Shown: piece by piece, positions 33,966 through 44,947 of the stretch | Layout: the number at the start of each line of letters is the position of its first letter | How positions within the stretch are numbered: the first letter of the stretch is position 1 | Assembly (NCBI GenBank): GCA_030278955.1 | Contig: JAOANR010000010.1 | Coordinates: 16,909,086 to 16,973,085, forward strand | DNA from: Hygrophila difformis | Lineage: Eukaryota > Streptophyta > Magnoliopsida > Lamiales > Acanthaceae | Length of the DNA: 64,000 nucleotides | Direction: 5' to 3' | Notes under the pieces: generated by a model | Databases searched by the model: none | What the model saw: only the letters and a program-made list of their open reading frames with translations | What the model was told of the DNA's origin: nothing | Made by a program: the position numbers and the translations under genes

Positions 33966-34343
33966 CTAGGCAGGTATATCCTCGATGGGATCGTCCTCGT
34001 CGCTGGATATGTCAATGGGAATGGGTGTCCCCACCGGGCTCGGGCTCGGAGGGAAGATGTCAGCCTCTAGGCCCAGCAGCTCAGCTGCTAAGTGTCCTAT
34101 TTGCATCATCAGTTCGTTATCCTTGTTTTGGAGTGCAACCACTAGTGTTTGGAGTTCGGCGACTTGGGCCTTGAGTTGGGTTATTTCATGATGGTCAGCT
34201 TCCCTAAGATTTCTCAGATAGTCCACGTTACTCTCTAGGTGCCCCACTCGAGCTTTGAAGTGATTGACATGCTGTTGGGACTCGAGATATGCGTTGGTCA
34301 GTTTCATCATCAGGTTGGTCATGTTCGCGTTCGGTTCAGCCAT
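33966..34343 (-). CDS. 125-aa coiled-coil ORF after the PBS (copy 1)
   Basis: First ORF downstream of the PBS on the element strand (starts MAEPNANMTNLMMKLTNAYL). It is a predicted heptad-rich coiled coil (VGHLESNVDYLRNL, ITQLKAQVAELQTLVVAL) with a Pro/Ser/acidic tail (ISSDEDDPIEDIPA). It sits in the gag position but has no recognisable capsid or zinc knuckle. Copy 2 (41433-41810) differs by a single Pro/Ala change that I can see. Confidence 0.6.
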   Translation of the reverse strand: MAEPNANMTNLMMKLTNAYLESQQHVNHFKARVGHLESNVDYLRNLREADHHEITQLKAQVAELQTLVVALQNKDNELMMQIGHLAAELLGLEADIFPPSPSPVGTPIPIDISSDEDDPIEDIPA

Positions 34344-34668
34344 CTAATGTCAACAAGGGAGGTTAGAGTTAGACATTTTTCAGGCAAAGTTAAGATATGC
34401 ACAAATTTAAATCTATATGCAGCATGCAAGTGCAAGTCCCTTCCCCATAAAAAAAATTTAGTTTAAAATAAATTGCTAAGGGTTGGGCCTCTATAGTGGG
34501 CCAAAATTTAATATTTCTTTGGCTAAGAATTTGAGCTATGTAATAAGGATTATAGACTTTTGGGCTAAAAATAATACTAGTAGTCAAAATAATGGTTTTA
34601 AAAGAAGTCGCACTTGGGTTTAAAAATAATGGTTTAAAATAATAGTAGTAGCTTTAAAAATTTTCCGG

Positions 34669-34680
34669 GCTCTGATACCA
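34669..34680 (-). other. Primer-binding site C (copy 1)
   Basis: TGGTATCAGAGC on the minus strand, three bases (AGT) after the LTR C2 end. It is complementary to the 3' end of initiator tRNA-Met, the usual primer for chromoviruses. Confidence 0.92.
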
Positions 34681-34683
34681 ACT

Positions 34684-37453
34684 TGTAACACCCCGGATTT
34701 GATAACCCAGGCCGGGATGTCACCGCCGCATCTCCCTAGCAAAACACGGCTTCCCGAGCTCGCTAAGGAAATGCAAGGCTTGTGGGTATGTAAAAGATTT
34801 AAAACATTTCAAGATTTAGTCCGGAAATTTATAATACTTAATACGATAGTAGTAATCATCATGCGCGAAAAATAAATAGAGAAAGTGCAGCGGAAAGTAA
34901 ATCACGGCCAACATGGCCAAATCCTCGGGTTTAACAGACCCGGTAAAAAAAACAGTACGATGCAGAATTTAAAATGTCCGTTATGATTTTCCCCCAAGTG
35001 CATATGCAATGCGTCACTCGACATACTCTGAAAAAAAGAAAATGACAACGGTTGTCAGTATAAAAATATACTGAGTAAGTTAATCCCTACTAACAAATAA
35101 AAGGGGTTACAAGTGTTTAAACTAAAGATTTCACTTACCGTACGAGAACTAAAAATACATAATTTATTAGCAGCGGGAAAACATGATTAAAGGGCTTAAT
35201 CTTAAAAGCGTAATTCAAAGCATAATTTAAGATGCATAAACTTTAAAAACATAATTAAAGACATGATAAATACGATTTACGCATAATGAAACACTCACAC
35301 AAGTCTTTTACTTTTCATCCCGTAGACTAAGAAGAGGACACCATACCGGGAGATCACTAACGAGGCAATCTCAACATAGGACCACTAACGAGGCAGTCCA
35401 AACAATGGGAGACCACTAACGAGGCAGTCTCAAAGATAGTAGGACCACTAACGAGGCGATCCAAAAAGATAGTAGGACCACTAACGAGGCGATCCAAAAA
35501 TACAGCGCGCGAGATCACTAACGAGGCAATCTCAGATAGTAAGGAGACCACTAACGAGGCAGTCTCAAAGATAATGGTAGTATGAAGATCGGCTCAGCCT
35601 AGTGAACGGGATTTTTCAAAAGTTCGTATTTCAAAGTCATCAAATGGTCGATATCGCGTTTTCATAGTTCGAGTTTTCTCAAGTTCGAAAAATCCTATTC
35701 GAGGCAGTTTACGCCTTTCTTAATTAAAAATTCGTCTTTTCTCCAAAAATTCTGAAATTTTTACAGTAATTCAAAAACACACACACGAACAACTTTCATG
35801 TTTTAAGTTTTCGGAAATAAGGTTCCGAAGTGAGTCGAAATTCGAGTTTATTGCAAAGAATAATTTATGTCTTAAAAACTGTTTTCGTCACAGGTCCGTG
35901 CAACGCCGATTAAAAATTCATTTCAAAACCAATCGATGTGAAATTTTTACAGTAACTACACAACACGTTAAGGAACAACTTTTATGTTTTAAGAATTTGG
36001 AAATAATGAATTCTTGGTACTCAAAAATCGAGTGCAACTCACTGCATACTCATGGCCCTTAAAACGATTTCAAAACAGTTTTAAAAACTCGGCCCCTTGA
36101 CATATCAAACGAAAACCAAAATCCGTGAAATTTTATATGCATAATCTAGACACAATTATCTACAACTTTTGTTTAGGAATGCAAAGTTTAATCATTCGAA
36201 AAATGGGTGAAAAACATGCATCAAGTTGAATGAAGAAATCAGTCACAGTTTTAAAACGTTCGGTTCGATACACAAAATTTACAGCGGGATTTGGGATAGC
36301 AAAACTTAATGTCAACGGCTGAAATTTGGACACAAGATAGATAAAGGTGTTAGGAACAACTTTTATGTTGAAAAGTTTTCGGTTTGAATTCCCGAAGGTC
36401 GAGTTTTTGGCGAGTCTTTAAAATTGGACGAAAATAGGGTTTTTGAAAACCGATTTTTGTTACAAGCCTATATCTCGAGATTTAAACAACAAACAACCAC
36501 GAAAATTTGTGAGTAAGGTTTTAACTTACTTAGAATGATGATAGGGTCGCTGGATTGGGTTTCCGGACGTCCTAGGGTCACGACGAACGGCCAACTTCTC
36601 CGATCGCTTTTTGTTCATTTTCCGACGGGAAATAGTAGTAAGGAAAAAGGGTTAGAATATGAGTTTCTGAGATCTATGGACGAATTGAAACTTTGTACAA
36701 TAGCTTACCAAGAGTCTAGAGGGCAGGGGCTTGTCCCGGTCGTCCCGTCGTCGCCGGAATACTTGCCGGAAAGTGGTGTCGAAGGAGTTTTGAACTTGGA
36801 GAGGGAATTGAGGGTGGAGGCTGAATGTTTACTGAAAACCTAGGGTTTGGGGCGCCCCTAGGGTATTCTTAAGCCTTCCCCAAGGCTGAGATTCGATTGC
36901 CATGGTTAGGGGTGTGGTTTTTGGCCAGAAAATCGCCATGGAAGGAAAGTTTACACTTTCAGCACCTCTGGCGCGCTGGTGGCGCGCACCCAGGCTTTTG
37001 TACGCGCGGAGCACGCGCGACCAGCCTGGAGTCGCGACGCCCTTGGCCGCGCGGTGGCCGCGCGGTGGCCGCGCGGCGGCGCGCAGACAGCGCGGGCCGG
37101 CCGGACCGGCCGGTTCGGCGGTCCGCGTGTTCCGTCGGGTCTTCCCTCGCTTTCCCCTATCGGTTTTCTACGTGTTAGCTCGATTCCCTGGGTCGTCTTC
37201 GTTTCGGAATCTTCTCCTTAATCTTGTTACGAGTCCGGCTTATCGCTCGCAACATTTCCGTGTCCTACTTAGCCTAGTCTAAATTGGTTCCAACACCTCC
37301 TATCGTCCTTGTGATCTAATTCGTGATGTATTTTGTGATTTATTTCGTTACTGAACTTAGAAATTAGTTCTAAGCTGCCTACGTACCCTGTGATGGGATC
37401 AAGTCATGACGTAGTTCAAAACAATTTGAATTTGTTTTTCCTTGGGTGTTACA
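34684..37453 (-). mobile_element. LTR C2 (shared middle LTR of array C)
   Basis: Starts TGTAACACCC at 37453 and ends GGGTGTTACA at 34684. It has a PPT on one side (37454-37465) and a PBS on the other (34669-34680), so it serves as the 3' LTR of one unit and the 5' LTR of the next. There are no TSDs around it, as expected for a recombinant or dimer. Confidence 0.9.
35350..35567. repeat. Hairpin minisatellite in LTR C2 (7 units)
   Basis: Same unit order and arm pairs as in LTR C1. Confidence 0.9.
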
Positions 37454-37465
37454 TCCTCCCCCTCT
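37454..37465 (-). other. Polypurine tract, internal region C2
   Basis: AGAGGGGGAGGA on the minus strand immediately before LTR C2. Confidence 0.85.
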
Positions 37466-37475
37466 AACAATACAG

Positions 37476-37796
37476 TTATGTCCCCATAACTGTGGTCGGG
37501 TCGTCTTGGAAGGGGGTAGGGTAACGTTGCCTCATGTCAGCTTCCAATTCCCAGGTCGCCGTTTCCGTCTCGTGGTTGGACCACAGGACCTTGACCATCT
37601 TTACAGTTTTATTCCTTGTCACCCTTTCCTTGTAGTCGAGTATTTGCTCCGGGGTTTCTTCATAGGTCAAGTCATCATCCAATTCGATTATGTCCAGTTG
37701 GAGTACATGCGACGTGTCGGCACATACTTCTTTAGTTGGGGGTCGTGGAACACGTTATGGTTACGAGCAAACGGTGGTGGGGACGTTAGTTAACAC
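37476..37796 (-). pseudogene. Chromodomain end of Tekay-like pol (copy 2)
   Basis: Same content as 30540-30860, with the same 68-codon chromodomain reading and the same upstream frame break. Both internal regions therefore share one deletion structure. Confidence 0.85.
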
Positions 37797-38190
37797 GCTG
37801 TTCTCTATTCCCTACGGAATTTCTTATGGTCCCTAGGTATTTACGTCCCGGGGGTTTCCTGTAGTCCTGCGAAAGGAGAGCGTAAGGCAATTCCGCTGTC
37901 CTTGCCCGGAATAATGCCAGGTGATGCTCCATGTCGTCGTGTTTCTCTGTCAATGTATGCCCGGGTTCAGTGAGGAGCGTATAGCAAAAGAGATTGAGCA
38001 GAACAGGAAAGATAAAACTCCATCCGGGTCCCGCGCGGTGGCCGCGCGGTGGCGCGCGGAGAGCGCCCGGCTCCCTCTGTTCGAGAAAATAGGGCTCGCG
38101 CTCCGCGCGAGCCACTTCCCCCATTTTCCATTCAAGAACACACCCCCAATTCTCTCTAAATCCGGCGAGTCACCTTCCTGTTTGCTTGAT

Positions 38191-38690
38191 NNNNNNNNNN
38201 NNNNNNNNNNNNNNNNNNNNNNNNNNNNNNNNNNNNNNNNNNNNNNNNNNNNNNNNNNNNNNNNNNNNNNNNNNNNNNNNNNNNNNNNNNNNNNNNNNNN
38301 NNNNNNNNNNNNNNNNNNNNNNNNNNNNNNNNNNNNNNNNNNNNNNNNNNNNNNNNNNNNNNNNNNNNNNNNNNNNNNNNNNNNNNNNNNNNNNNNNNNN
38401 NNNNNNNNNNNNNNNNNNNNNNNNNNNNNNNNNNNNNNNNNNNNNNNNNNNNNNNNNNNNNNNNNNNNNNNNNNNNNNNNNNNNNNNNNNNNNNNNNNNN
38501 NNNNNNNNNNNNNNNNNNNNNNNNNNNNNNNNNNNNNNNNNNNNNNNNNNNNNNNNNNNNNNNNNNNNNNNNNNNNNNNNNNNNNNNNNNNNNNNNNNNN
38601 NNNNNNNNNNNNNNNNNNNNNNNNNNNNNNNNNNNNNNNNNNNNNNNNNNNNNNNNNNNNNNNNNNNNNNNNNNNNNNNNNNNNNNNNNN
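38191..38690. other. Assembly gap of 500 N
   Basis: The sequence before the gap ends 'gtttgcttgat' and resumes 'ttcgacttcaattt'. In copy 1 (31240 region) these are directly adjacent. No unique sequence appears to be missing, so the gap is a fixed-length placeholder. Whole extra repeat units could nevertheless be collapsed here. Confidence 0.95.
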
Positions 38691-39329
38691 TTCGACTTCA
38701 ATTTCACCCATCTAGGTACGATTCTACTAAACCCACTTACTAATTTCAACTTTTATGTTTTGAATGACTTGATTTGTGTAGAGATTTAGGAAATTAGGGT
38801 TCGTGTACAAAAATTGGGGGTTTATGACCTTTAGGCTTGATTTGTGCAAATTAGCAAGTGTATGTGGCAATTATCGTTACTCTTGTTGCCTTACCTATGT
38901 TTATGTTGTAATGTGTTTATGTTTTTGGCAAATTCTTGTTGAATTCGAATCCTTAGATAGGCTATGATGTTTGGGTGTTATTGGGGTATGGTTATTGGTT
39001 CGTTCCCCTGTTGTTTGGTGCGGTAGGACGCGCTGTGTTGTCATTAGAATGATTGTTTCATTCGGTGGGCAATTTCCGTGTGTTGTTAGTAACTTAGATT
39101 TTGGTTTATTGCGCACATAACGTGTTCGACGAAATGCCACAAAGGGTTTAGGCACTAGCTTGAGAATATCCTTTGTCTAGATTACCTCCTGGTTGGTCCT
39201 AGTAAACGGTAGGATTTGTGGTTCTTATGGTACATTCGCGTTAGAAGCGTATATTGATGCCCTTTACGTGTTTCCGCTTGACTTTTGTGTGGGACTTAGT
39301 CTTATAATTGGTATTTGGTAACTTGCAGG

Positions 39330-40664
39330 ATGATGCTCTTTTTGTGGGTCGTCTTGGCGTCTCTCATGTGTCCTCCGAGGACTAGGAGACGAGTTGCTGA
39401 TGAGGCTGGCCCCAGTCATGCCACTCCGGCGATGCATGATTTCGACGAGAGCGAGTCAGAGGAGGACGAAGAGCAGCGGGGTCCGCGACTCAGGGGTCTT
39501 CCGGACGAGGTGCGTCCTCACCGGCACGACAGGTTCCGGTTCAGGACGAAGGCTGCCCAGGACTTTTATTTCGACGAGCTTCGTCGAAACAAGGCTTACG
39601 TCCCTGAGAGAGGCATATATCCTCTTCATATGGGCGATGACAGGGTCAGTGCAGTCTTGGAGTATTTGCAGTGGACTGGTCTGGCACGTCACCCCGAGGG
39701 CGTCGCCTCCGGTTATTTGGCTATGGAGGTTATTGCCAACATTGGCGGTCTCGGGGAGGGTGACGATCTATCCCGGGTATGGGTCCGTGGTCGCTATCTC
39801 GACTTCAGTGCTCGGGCGATCAATGTCTATTTTGGCTTGCCCGACGATGGCGTATTCCGGCCCCAGCCTGAGGGACGCGTTCTTGCTCCTGCGTGGAACA
39901 CCTTATGCACCATAGTGCCTCCTCAGTTCGAGCACAGTCATGAGCTTCGTTTGACGTCGATGGACTCCCCTTGGCGAGAGCTTGCTCAGCTGTGGTTCGG
40001 GCGTGTCCGGCCGATGTCCCGGAGCCACATTGTCTTTGATCACGTCTATGAGACCATTTGCTTCATCGCGCGAGACGGTAGGGTGAATGTAGGAGCTTGC
40101 ATCGAGGACAACTTGCGGAGTATGCGAAGAGGACGAGGGAGTAGGGTGATTACCCATGTTCACCTCATCTGTGGGTTGTGCGCGGCGCAGGGGATTCGCA
40201 CTACACCGGAGACAGACCCGTACGACCTAGCACCTAGCCGTTGCTACCGTATCCCGACTTATGCTGAGCGGTGTAGCGCCTTACGTCGTGGGGCTCCCCG
40301 TGCTGTACTTCGCCCGCAACCTGATGACGGCGGCCTGATCCTTGTTGTACCACCGGAGCAGCCACCCCCTCCTCCAGTAGTTCCACCTCCTGCTGGGGCA
40401 CCTCCTGCTGTGGCACCTCAGGGGCAGGAGATGACTCGGATGTTGCAGATGATGCAGGAGATGCGGGTCAGTATGGACGCCGGGTTTGCAGCTGGGCAGG
40501 CTCGTTATGACGCCCTCGACGCTAGGTTGGACTTCTATCAGACCCGTATGGACTCGTTTGCTACGAGGCAGGCTCAGCAGCAGGCCACCATGTCCGACAT
40601 GTACGCCTATGTGCGGCAGATGGACGACTACATGCGCTGGCAGTTCCCGCCTCCCGATCAGTGA
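39330..40664 (+). CDS. Antisense plant-retroelement ORF in array C (copy 2, intact)
   Basis: Open from the ATG just after the TTGCAG acceptor (39328) to the stop at 40664, about 444 codons. It has the same domain order as copy 1: acidic N-terminus, the conserved VRGRYLDFSARAINVYFGLP block, a Cys-containing LICGLCAAQG block, a Pro-rich linker with a 15-base insertion relative to copy 1 (PPAGAPPAV), and a Met/Gln-rich coiled coil. Most differences from copy 1 that I can see change amino acids (for example D-V-Y-F to D-F-Y-F, VLDHV to VFDHV), so there is no obvious sign of purifying selection. It lies antisense to the LTR promoters and presumably needs its own promoter, probably in the GC-rich region near 38030-38170. 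Confidence 0.7.
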   Translation: MMLFLWVVLASLMCPPRTRRRVADEAGPSHATPAMHDFDESESEEDEEQRGPRLRGLPDEVRPHRHDRFRFRTKAAQDFYFDELRRNKAYVPERGIYPLHMGDDRVSAVLEYLQWTGLARHPEGVASGYLAMEVIANIGGLGEGDDLSRVWVRGRYLDFSARAINVYFGLPDDGVFRPQPEGRVLAPAWNTLCTIVPPQFEHSHELRLTSMDSPWRELAQLWFGRVRPMSRSHIVFDHVYETICFIARDGRVNVGACIEDNLRSMRRGRGSRVITHVHLICGLCAAQGIRTTPETDPYDLAPSRCYRIPTYAERCSALRRGAPRAVLRPQPDDGGLILVVPPEQPPPPPVVPPPAGAPPAVAPQGQEMTRMLQMMQEMRVSMDAGFAAGQARYDALDARLDFYQTRMDSFATRQAQQQATMSDMYAYVRQMDDYMRWQFPPPDQ

Positions 40665-41156
40665 TGTCTCCTTTTGGTTTCGTGTTTTCGTTTAGGTTTT
40701 GCATTTAGACGTACTTTGTTTAGTTTCCTCCTTATGAGGACGTTGCTGTTGCCTAGTGTTTGTGATTTATATTTTCGTTATGTTATTGCTTAGTTAGGTG
40801 TTTGACATGTGTTGGTTGTTTGCTGCTGTTTCAGAACCATGGTTTAATTGTTCTGTCCATTTTATGGTTTGAGATGTTCTGGATTTACTATTACCTTCCT
40901 ATCGTGTCTGCATGTGTGTGGATTGCCCAACAATACCTACGCCGTTGCTTGACTAAATCGCTTGGTTAAATTAGCGTGATAAGATACACGGGATTAGAGT
41001 TTATATGTAGAGTGTATATAGTTGCTCTTAAGGGGAAAATTTTTATTGAATGGAGATTAGTCCTTTAATACGTATCAATTTATCAGGGTTTTTCTTGTAA
41101 AGGTTGTTGGAATTTATTTATTTATTCTTATATGTACATATTTACGTATATATATA

Positions 41157-41190
<34 letters not shown>

Positions 41191-41432
41191 TTTATATTTT
41201 TTTTTATTTTTTTATTTATTTTATTTTATTTTTTATTTTATTTTTTTTTTGTTCAGGGTTGTAGGTTCCCCTCTTTGATTATGGTAGTTAAAGAACTAAA
41301 TAAAATGCAGGGAATAAATTTAAATAGGCTTGTATATTTTTTTTTTTTTACTCAAGAATTAAATTTGGTTTACAAGCATTCGAAATAGAAATAGCAATGG
41401 TGCATCAGTATGGATCCCTAAATCTAGGGTGA
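40665..41432. other. Non-coding stretch of C internal region (copy 2)
   Basis: Equivalent to 33204-33965 of copy 1, including T-rich DNA and the (TTA)n tract at about 41160-41190. No gene seen. Confidence 0.5.
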
Positions 41433-41810
41433 CTAGGCAGGTATATCCTCGATGGGATCGTCCTCGTCGCTGGATATGTCAATGGGAATGGGTGTCCCCA
41501 CCGGGCTCGGGCTCGCAGGGAAGATGTCAGCCTCTAGGCCCAGCAGCTCAGCTGCTAAGTGTCCTATTTGCATCATCAGTTCGTTATCCTTGTTTTGGAG
41601 TGCAACCACTAGTGTTTGGAGTTCGGCGACTTGGGCCTTGAGTTGGGTTATTTCATGATGGTCAGCTTCCCTAAGATTTCTCAGATAGTCCACGTTACTC
41701 TCTAGGTGCCCCACTCGAGCTTTGAAGTGATTGACATGCTGTTGGGACTCGAGATATGCGTTGGTCAGTTTCATCATCAGGTTGGTCATGTTCGCGTTCG
41801 GTTCAGCCAT
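41433..41810 (-). CDS. 125-aa coiled-coil ORF after the PBS (copy 2)
   Basis: As in copy 1, with one visible amino-acid change (FPPSPSP to FPASPSP). Conservation may simply reflect a recent duplication of the whole unit. Confidence 0.6.
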   Translation of the reverse strand: MAEPNANMTNLMMKLTNAYLESQQHVNHFKARVGHLESNVDYLRNLREADHHEITQLKAQVAELQTLVVALQNKDNELMMQIGHLAAELLGLEADIFPASPSPVGTPIPIDISSDEDDPIEDIPA

Positions 41811-42137
41811 CTAATGTCAACAAGGGAGGTTAGAGTTAGACATTTTTCAGGCAAAGTTAAGATATGCACAAATTTAAATCTATATGAAACATGCAAGTGC
41901 AAGTCACTTCCCCATAAAAAAAAATTTAGTTTAAAATAAATTGCTAAGGGTTGGGCCTCTATAGTGGGCCAAAATTTAATATTTCTTTGGCTAAGAATTT
42001 GAGCTATGTAAAAAGGATTATAGACTTTTGGGCTAAAAATAATACTAGTAGTCAAAATAATGGTTTTAAAAGAAGTCGCACTTGGGTTTAAAAATAATGG
42101 TTTAAAATAATAGTAGTAGCTTTAAAAATTTTCCGGG

Positions 42138-42149
42138 CTATGATACCAA
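42138..42149 (-). other. Primer-binding site C (copy 2), one mismatch
   Basis: TGGTATCATAGC on the minus strand. It differs from the copy 1 PBS by one base (G to T), which would weaken initiator-tRNA priming. Confidence 0.85.
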
Positions 42150-42151
42150 CT

Positions 42152-44942
42152 TGTAACACCCCGGATTTGATAACCCAGGCCGGGATGTCACCGTCGCATC
42201 TCCCTAGCAAAACACGGCTTCCTGAGCTCGCTAAGGAAATGCAAGGCTTGTGGGTATGTAAAAGATTTAAAACATTTCAAGATTTAGTCCGGAAATTTAT
42301 AATACTTAATACGATAGTAGTAATTATCATGCGCGAAAAATAAATAGAGAAAGTGCAGCGGAAAGTAAATCACGGCCAACATGGCCAAATCCTCGGGTTT
42401 AACAGACCCGGTAAAAAAAACAGTACGATGCAGAATTTAAAATGTCCGTTATGATTTTCCCCCAAGTGCATATGCAATGCGTCACTCGACATACTCTGAA
42501 AAAAAGAAAATGACAACGGTTGTCAGTATAAAAATATACTGAGTAAGTTAATCCCTACTAACAAATAAAAGGGGTTACAAGTGTTTAAACTAAAGATTTC
42601 GCTTACCGTACGAGAACTAAAAATATATAATTTATTAGCAGCGGGAAAACATGATTAAAGGGCTTAATCTTAAAAGCGTAATTCAAAGCATAATTTAAAA
42701 TGCATAAACTTTAAAAACATAATTAAAGACATGATAAATACGATTTAAGCATAATGAAACACTCACACAAGTCTTTTACTTTTCATCCCGTAGACTAAGA
42801 AGAGGACACCATACCGGAGATCACTAACGAGGCAATCTCAACATAGGACCACTAACGAGGCAGTCCAAACAATGGGAGACCACTAACGAGGCAGTCTCAA
42901 AGATAGTAGGACAACTAACGAGGCGATCCAAAAAGATAGTAGGACCACTAACGAGGCGATCCAAAAAGATAGTAGGACCACTAACGAGGCGATCCACAAA
43001 TACAGCACGCGAGATCACTAACGAGGCAATCTCAGATAGTAAGGAGACCACTAACGAGGCAGTCTCAAAGATAATGGTAGTATGAAGATCGGCTCAGCCT
43101 AGTGAACGGGATTTTTCGAAAGTTCGTATTTCAAAGTCATCAAATGGTCGATATCGCGTTTTCATAGTTCGAGTTTTCTCAAGTTCGAAAAATCCTATTC
43201 GAGGCAGTTTACGCCTTTCTTAATTAAAAATTCGTCTTTTCTCCAAAAATTCTGAAATTTTTACAGTAATTCAAAAACACACACACGAACAACTTTCATG
43301 TTTTAAGTTTTTGGAAATAAGGTTCCGAAGTGAGTCGAAATTCGAGTTTATTGCAAAGAATAATTTATGTCTTAAAAACTGTTTTCGTCACAGGTCCGTG
43401 CAACGCCGATTAAAAATTCATTTCAAAACCAATCGATGTGAAATTTTTACAGTAACTACAGAACACGTTAAGGAACAACTTTTATGTTTTAAGAATTTGG
43501 AAATAATGAATTCTTGGTACTCAAAAATCGAGTGCAACTCACTGCATACTCATGGCCCTTAAAACGATTTCAAAACAGTTTTAAAAACTCGGCCCTTTGA
43601 CATATCAAACGAAAACCAAAATCCATGAAATTTTATATGCATAATCTAGACACAATTATCTACAACTTTTGTTTAGGAATGCAAAGTTAAATCATTCGAA
43701 AAATGTGTGAAAAACATGCATCAATTTGAATGAAGAAATCTGTCACAGTTTTAAAACGTTCGGTTCGATACAGAAAGTTTACAGCGGGATTTGGGATAGC
43801 AAAACTTAATGTCAATGGCTGAAATTTGGACACAAGATAGATAAAGGTGTTAGGAACAATTTTTATGTTGAAAAGTTTTCGGTTTGAATTCCCGAAGGTC
43901 GAGTTTTTGGCGAGTCTTTAAAATTGGACGAAAATAGGGTTTTTGAAAACCGATTTTTGTTACAAGCCTATATCTCGAGATTTAAACAACAAACAACCAC
44001 GAAAATTTGTGAGTAAGGTTTTAACTTACTTAGAATGATGATAGGGTCGCTGAATTGGGTTTCCGGACGTCCTAGGGTCACGACGAACGGCCAACTTCTC
44101 CGATCGCTTTTTGTTCGTTTTCCGACGGGAAATCGTAGTAAGGAAAAAGGGTTAGAATATGAGTTTCTGAGATCTATGGACGAATTGAAACTTTGTACAA
44201 TAGCTTACCAAGAGTCTAGAGGGCAGGGGCTTGTCCCGGTCGTCCCGTCGTCGCCAGAATACTTGCCGGAAAGTGGTGTCGAAGGAGTTTTGAACTTGGA
44301 GAGGGAATTGAGGGTGGAGGCTGAATGTTTACTGAAAACCTAGGGTTTGGGGCGCCCCTAGGGTATTCTTAAGCCTTCCCCAAGGCTGAGATTCGATTGC
44401 CATGGTTAGGGGTGTGGTTTTTGGCAAGAAAATCGCCATGGAAGGAAAGTTTACACTTTCAGCACCTCTGGCGCGCTGGTGGCGCGCACCCAGGCTTTTG
44501 TACGCGCGGAGCACGCACGACCAGCCTGGAGTCGCGACGCCCTTGGCCGCGCGGTGGCCGCGCGGCGGCGCGCAGACAGCGCGGGCCGGCCGGACCGGCC
44601 GGTTCGGCGGTCCGCGTGTTCCGTCGGGTCTTCCCTCGCTTTCCCCTATCGGTTTTCTACGTGTTAGCTCGATTCCCTGGGTCGTCTTCGTTTCGGAATC
44701 TTCTCCTTAATCTTGTTACGAGTCCGGCTTATCGCTCGCAACATTTCCGTGTCCTACTTAGCCTAGTCTAAATTGGTTCCAACACCTCCTATCGTCCTTG
44801 TGATCTAATTCGTGATGTATTTTGTGATTTATTTCGTGACTGAACTTAGAAATTAGTTCTAAGCTGCCTACGTACCCTGTGAAGGGATCAAGTCATGACG
44901 TAGTTCAAAACAATTTGAATTTGTTTTTCCTCGGGTGTTACA
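42152..44942 (-). mobile_element. LTR C3 (5'-most LTR of array C)
   Basis: Starts TGTAACACCC at 44942, directly beside the TSD CTTAG (44943-44947), and ends GGGTGTTACA at 42152, next to the PBS. Confidence 0.9.
42817..43067. repeat. Hairpin minisatellite in LTR C3 (8 units)
   Basis: As in C1/C2 but with one additional GGAC/ATCC-type unit, and one core changed to ACAACTAACGAGGC. The array length therefore varies between LTRs of the same insertion. Confidence 0.9.
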
Positions 44943-44947
44943 CTTAG

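Larger units (their letters stand above)
27757..44947 (-). mobile_element. Tandem retrotransposon array C (LTR-int-LTR-int-LTR)
   Basis: Three near-identical LTRs (27762-30517, 34684-37453, 42152-44942) alternate with two internal regions (30518-34683 and 37454-42151, the latter with a 500-N gap). The whole is flanked by the perfect direct repeat CTTAG at 27757-27761 and 44943-44947. Each LTR/internal junction has a correctly placed PBS and PPT. The shared TSD shows that the outermost LTRs belong to one integration. The extra LTR-internal unit arose by unequal recombination or by integration of a dimer. Confidence 0.9.

Noticed and set aside
37921..38749. Long ORFs spanning the gap
   Set aside because: They are created by the run of N.
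28428..43067. CRISPR-like arrays (constant core, about 30-base period)
   Set aside because: Spacers are not unique, units are hairpins inside eukaryotic LTRs, and three LTRs share them; this is an LTR minisatellite.
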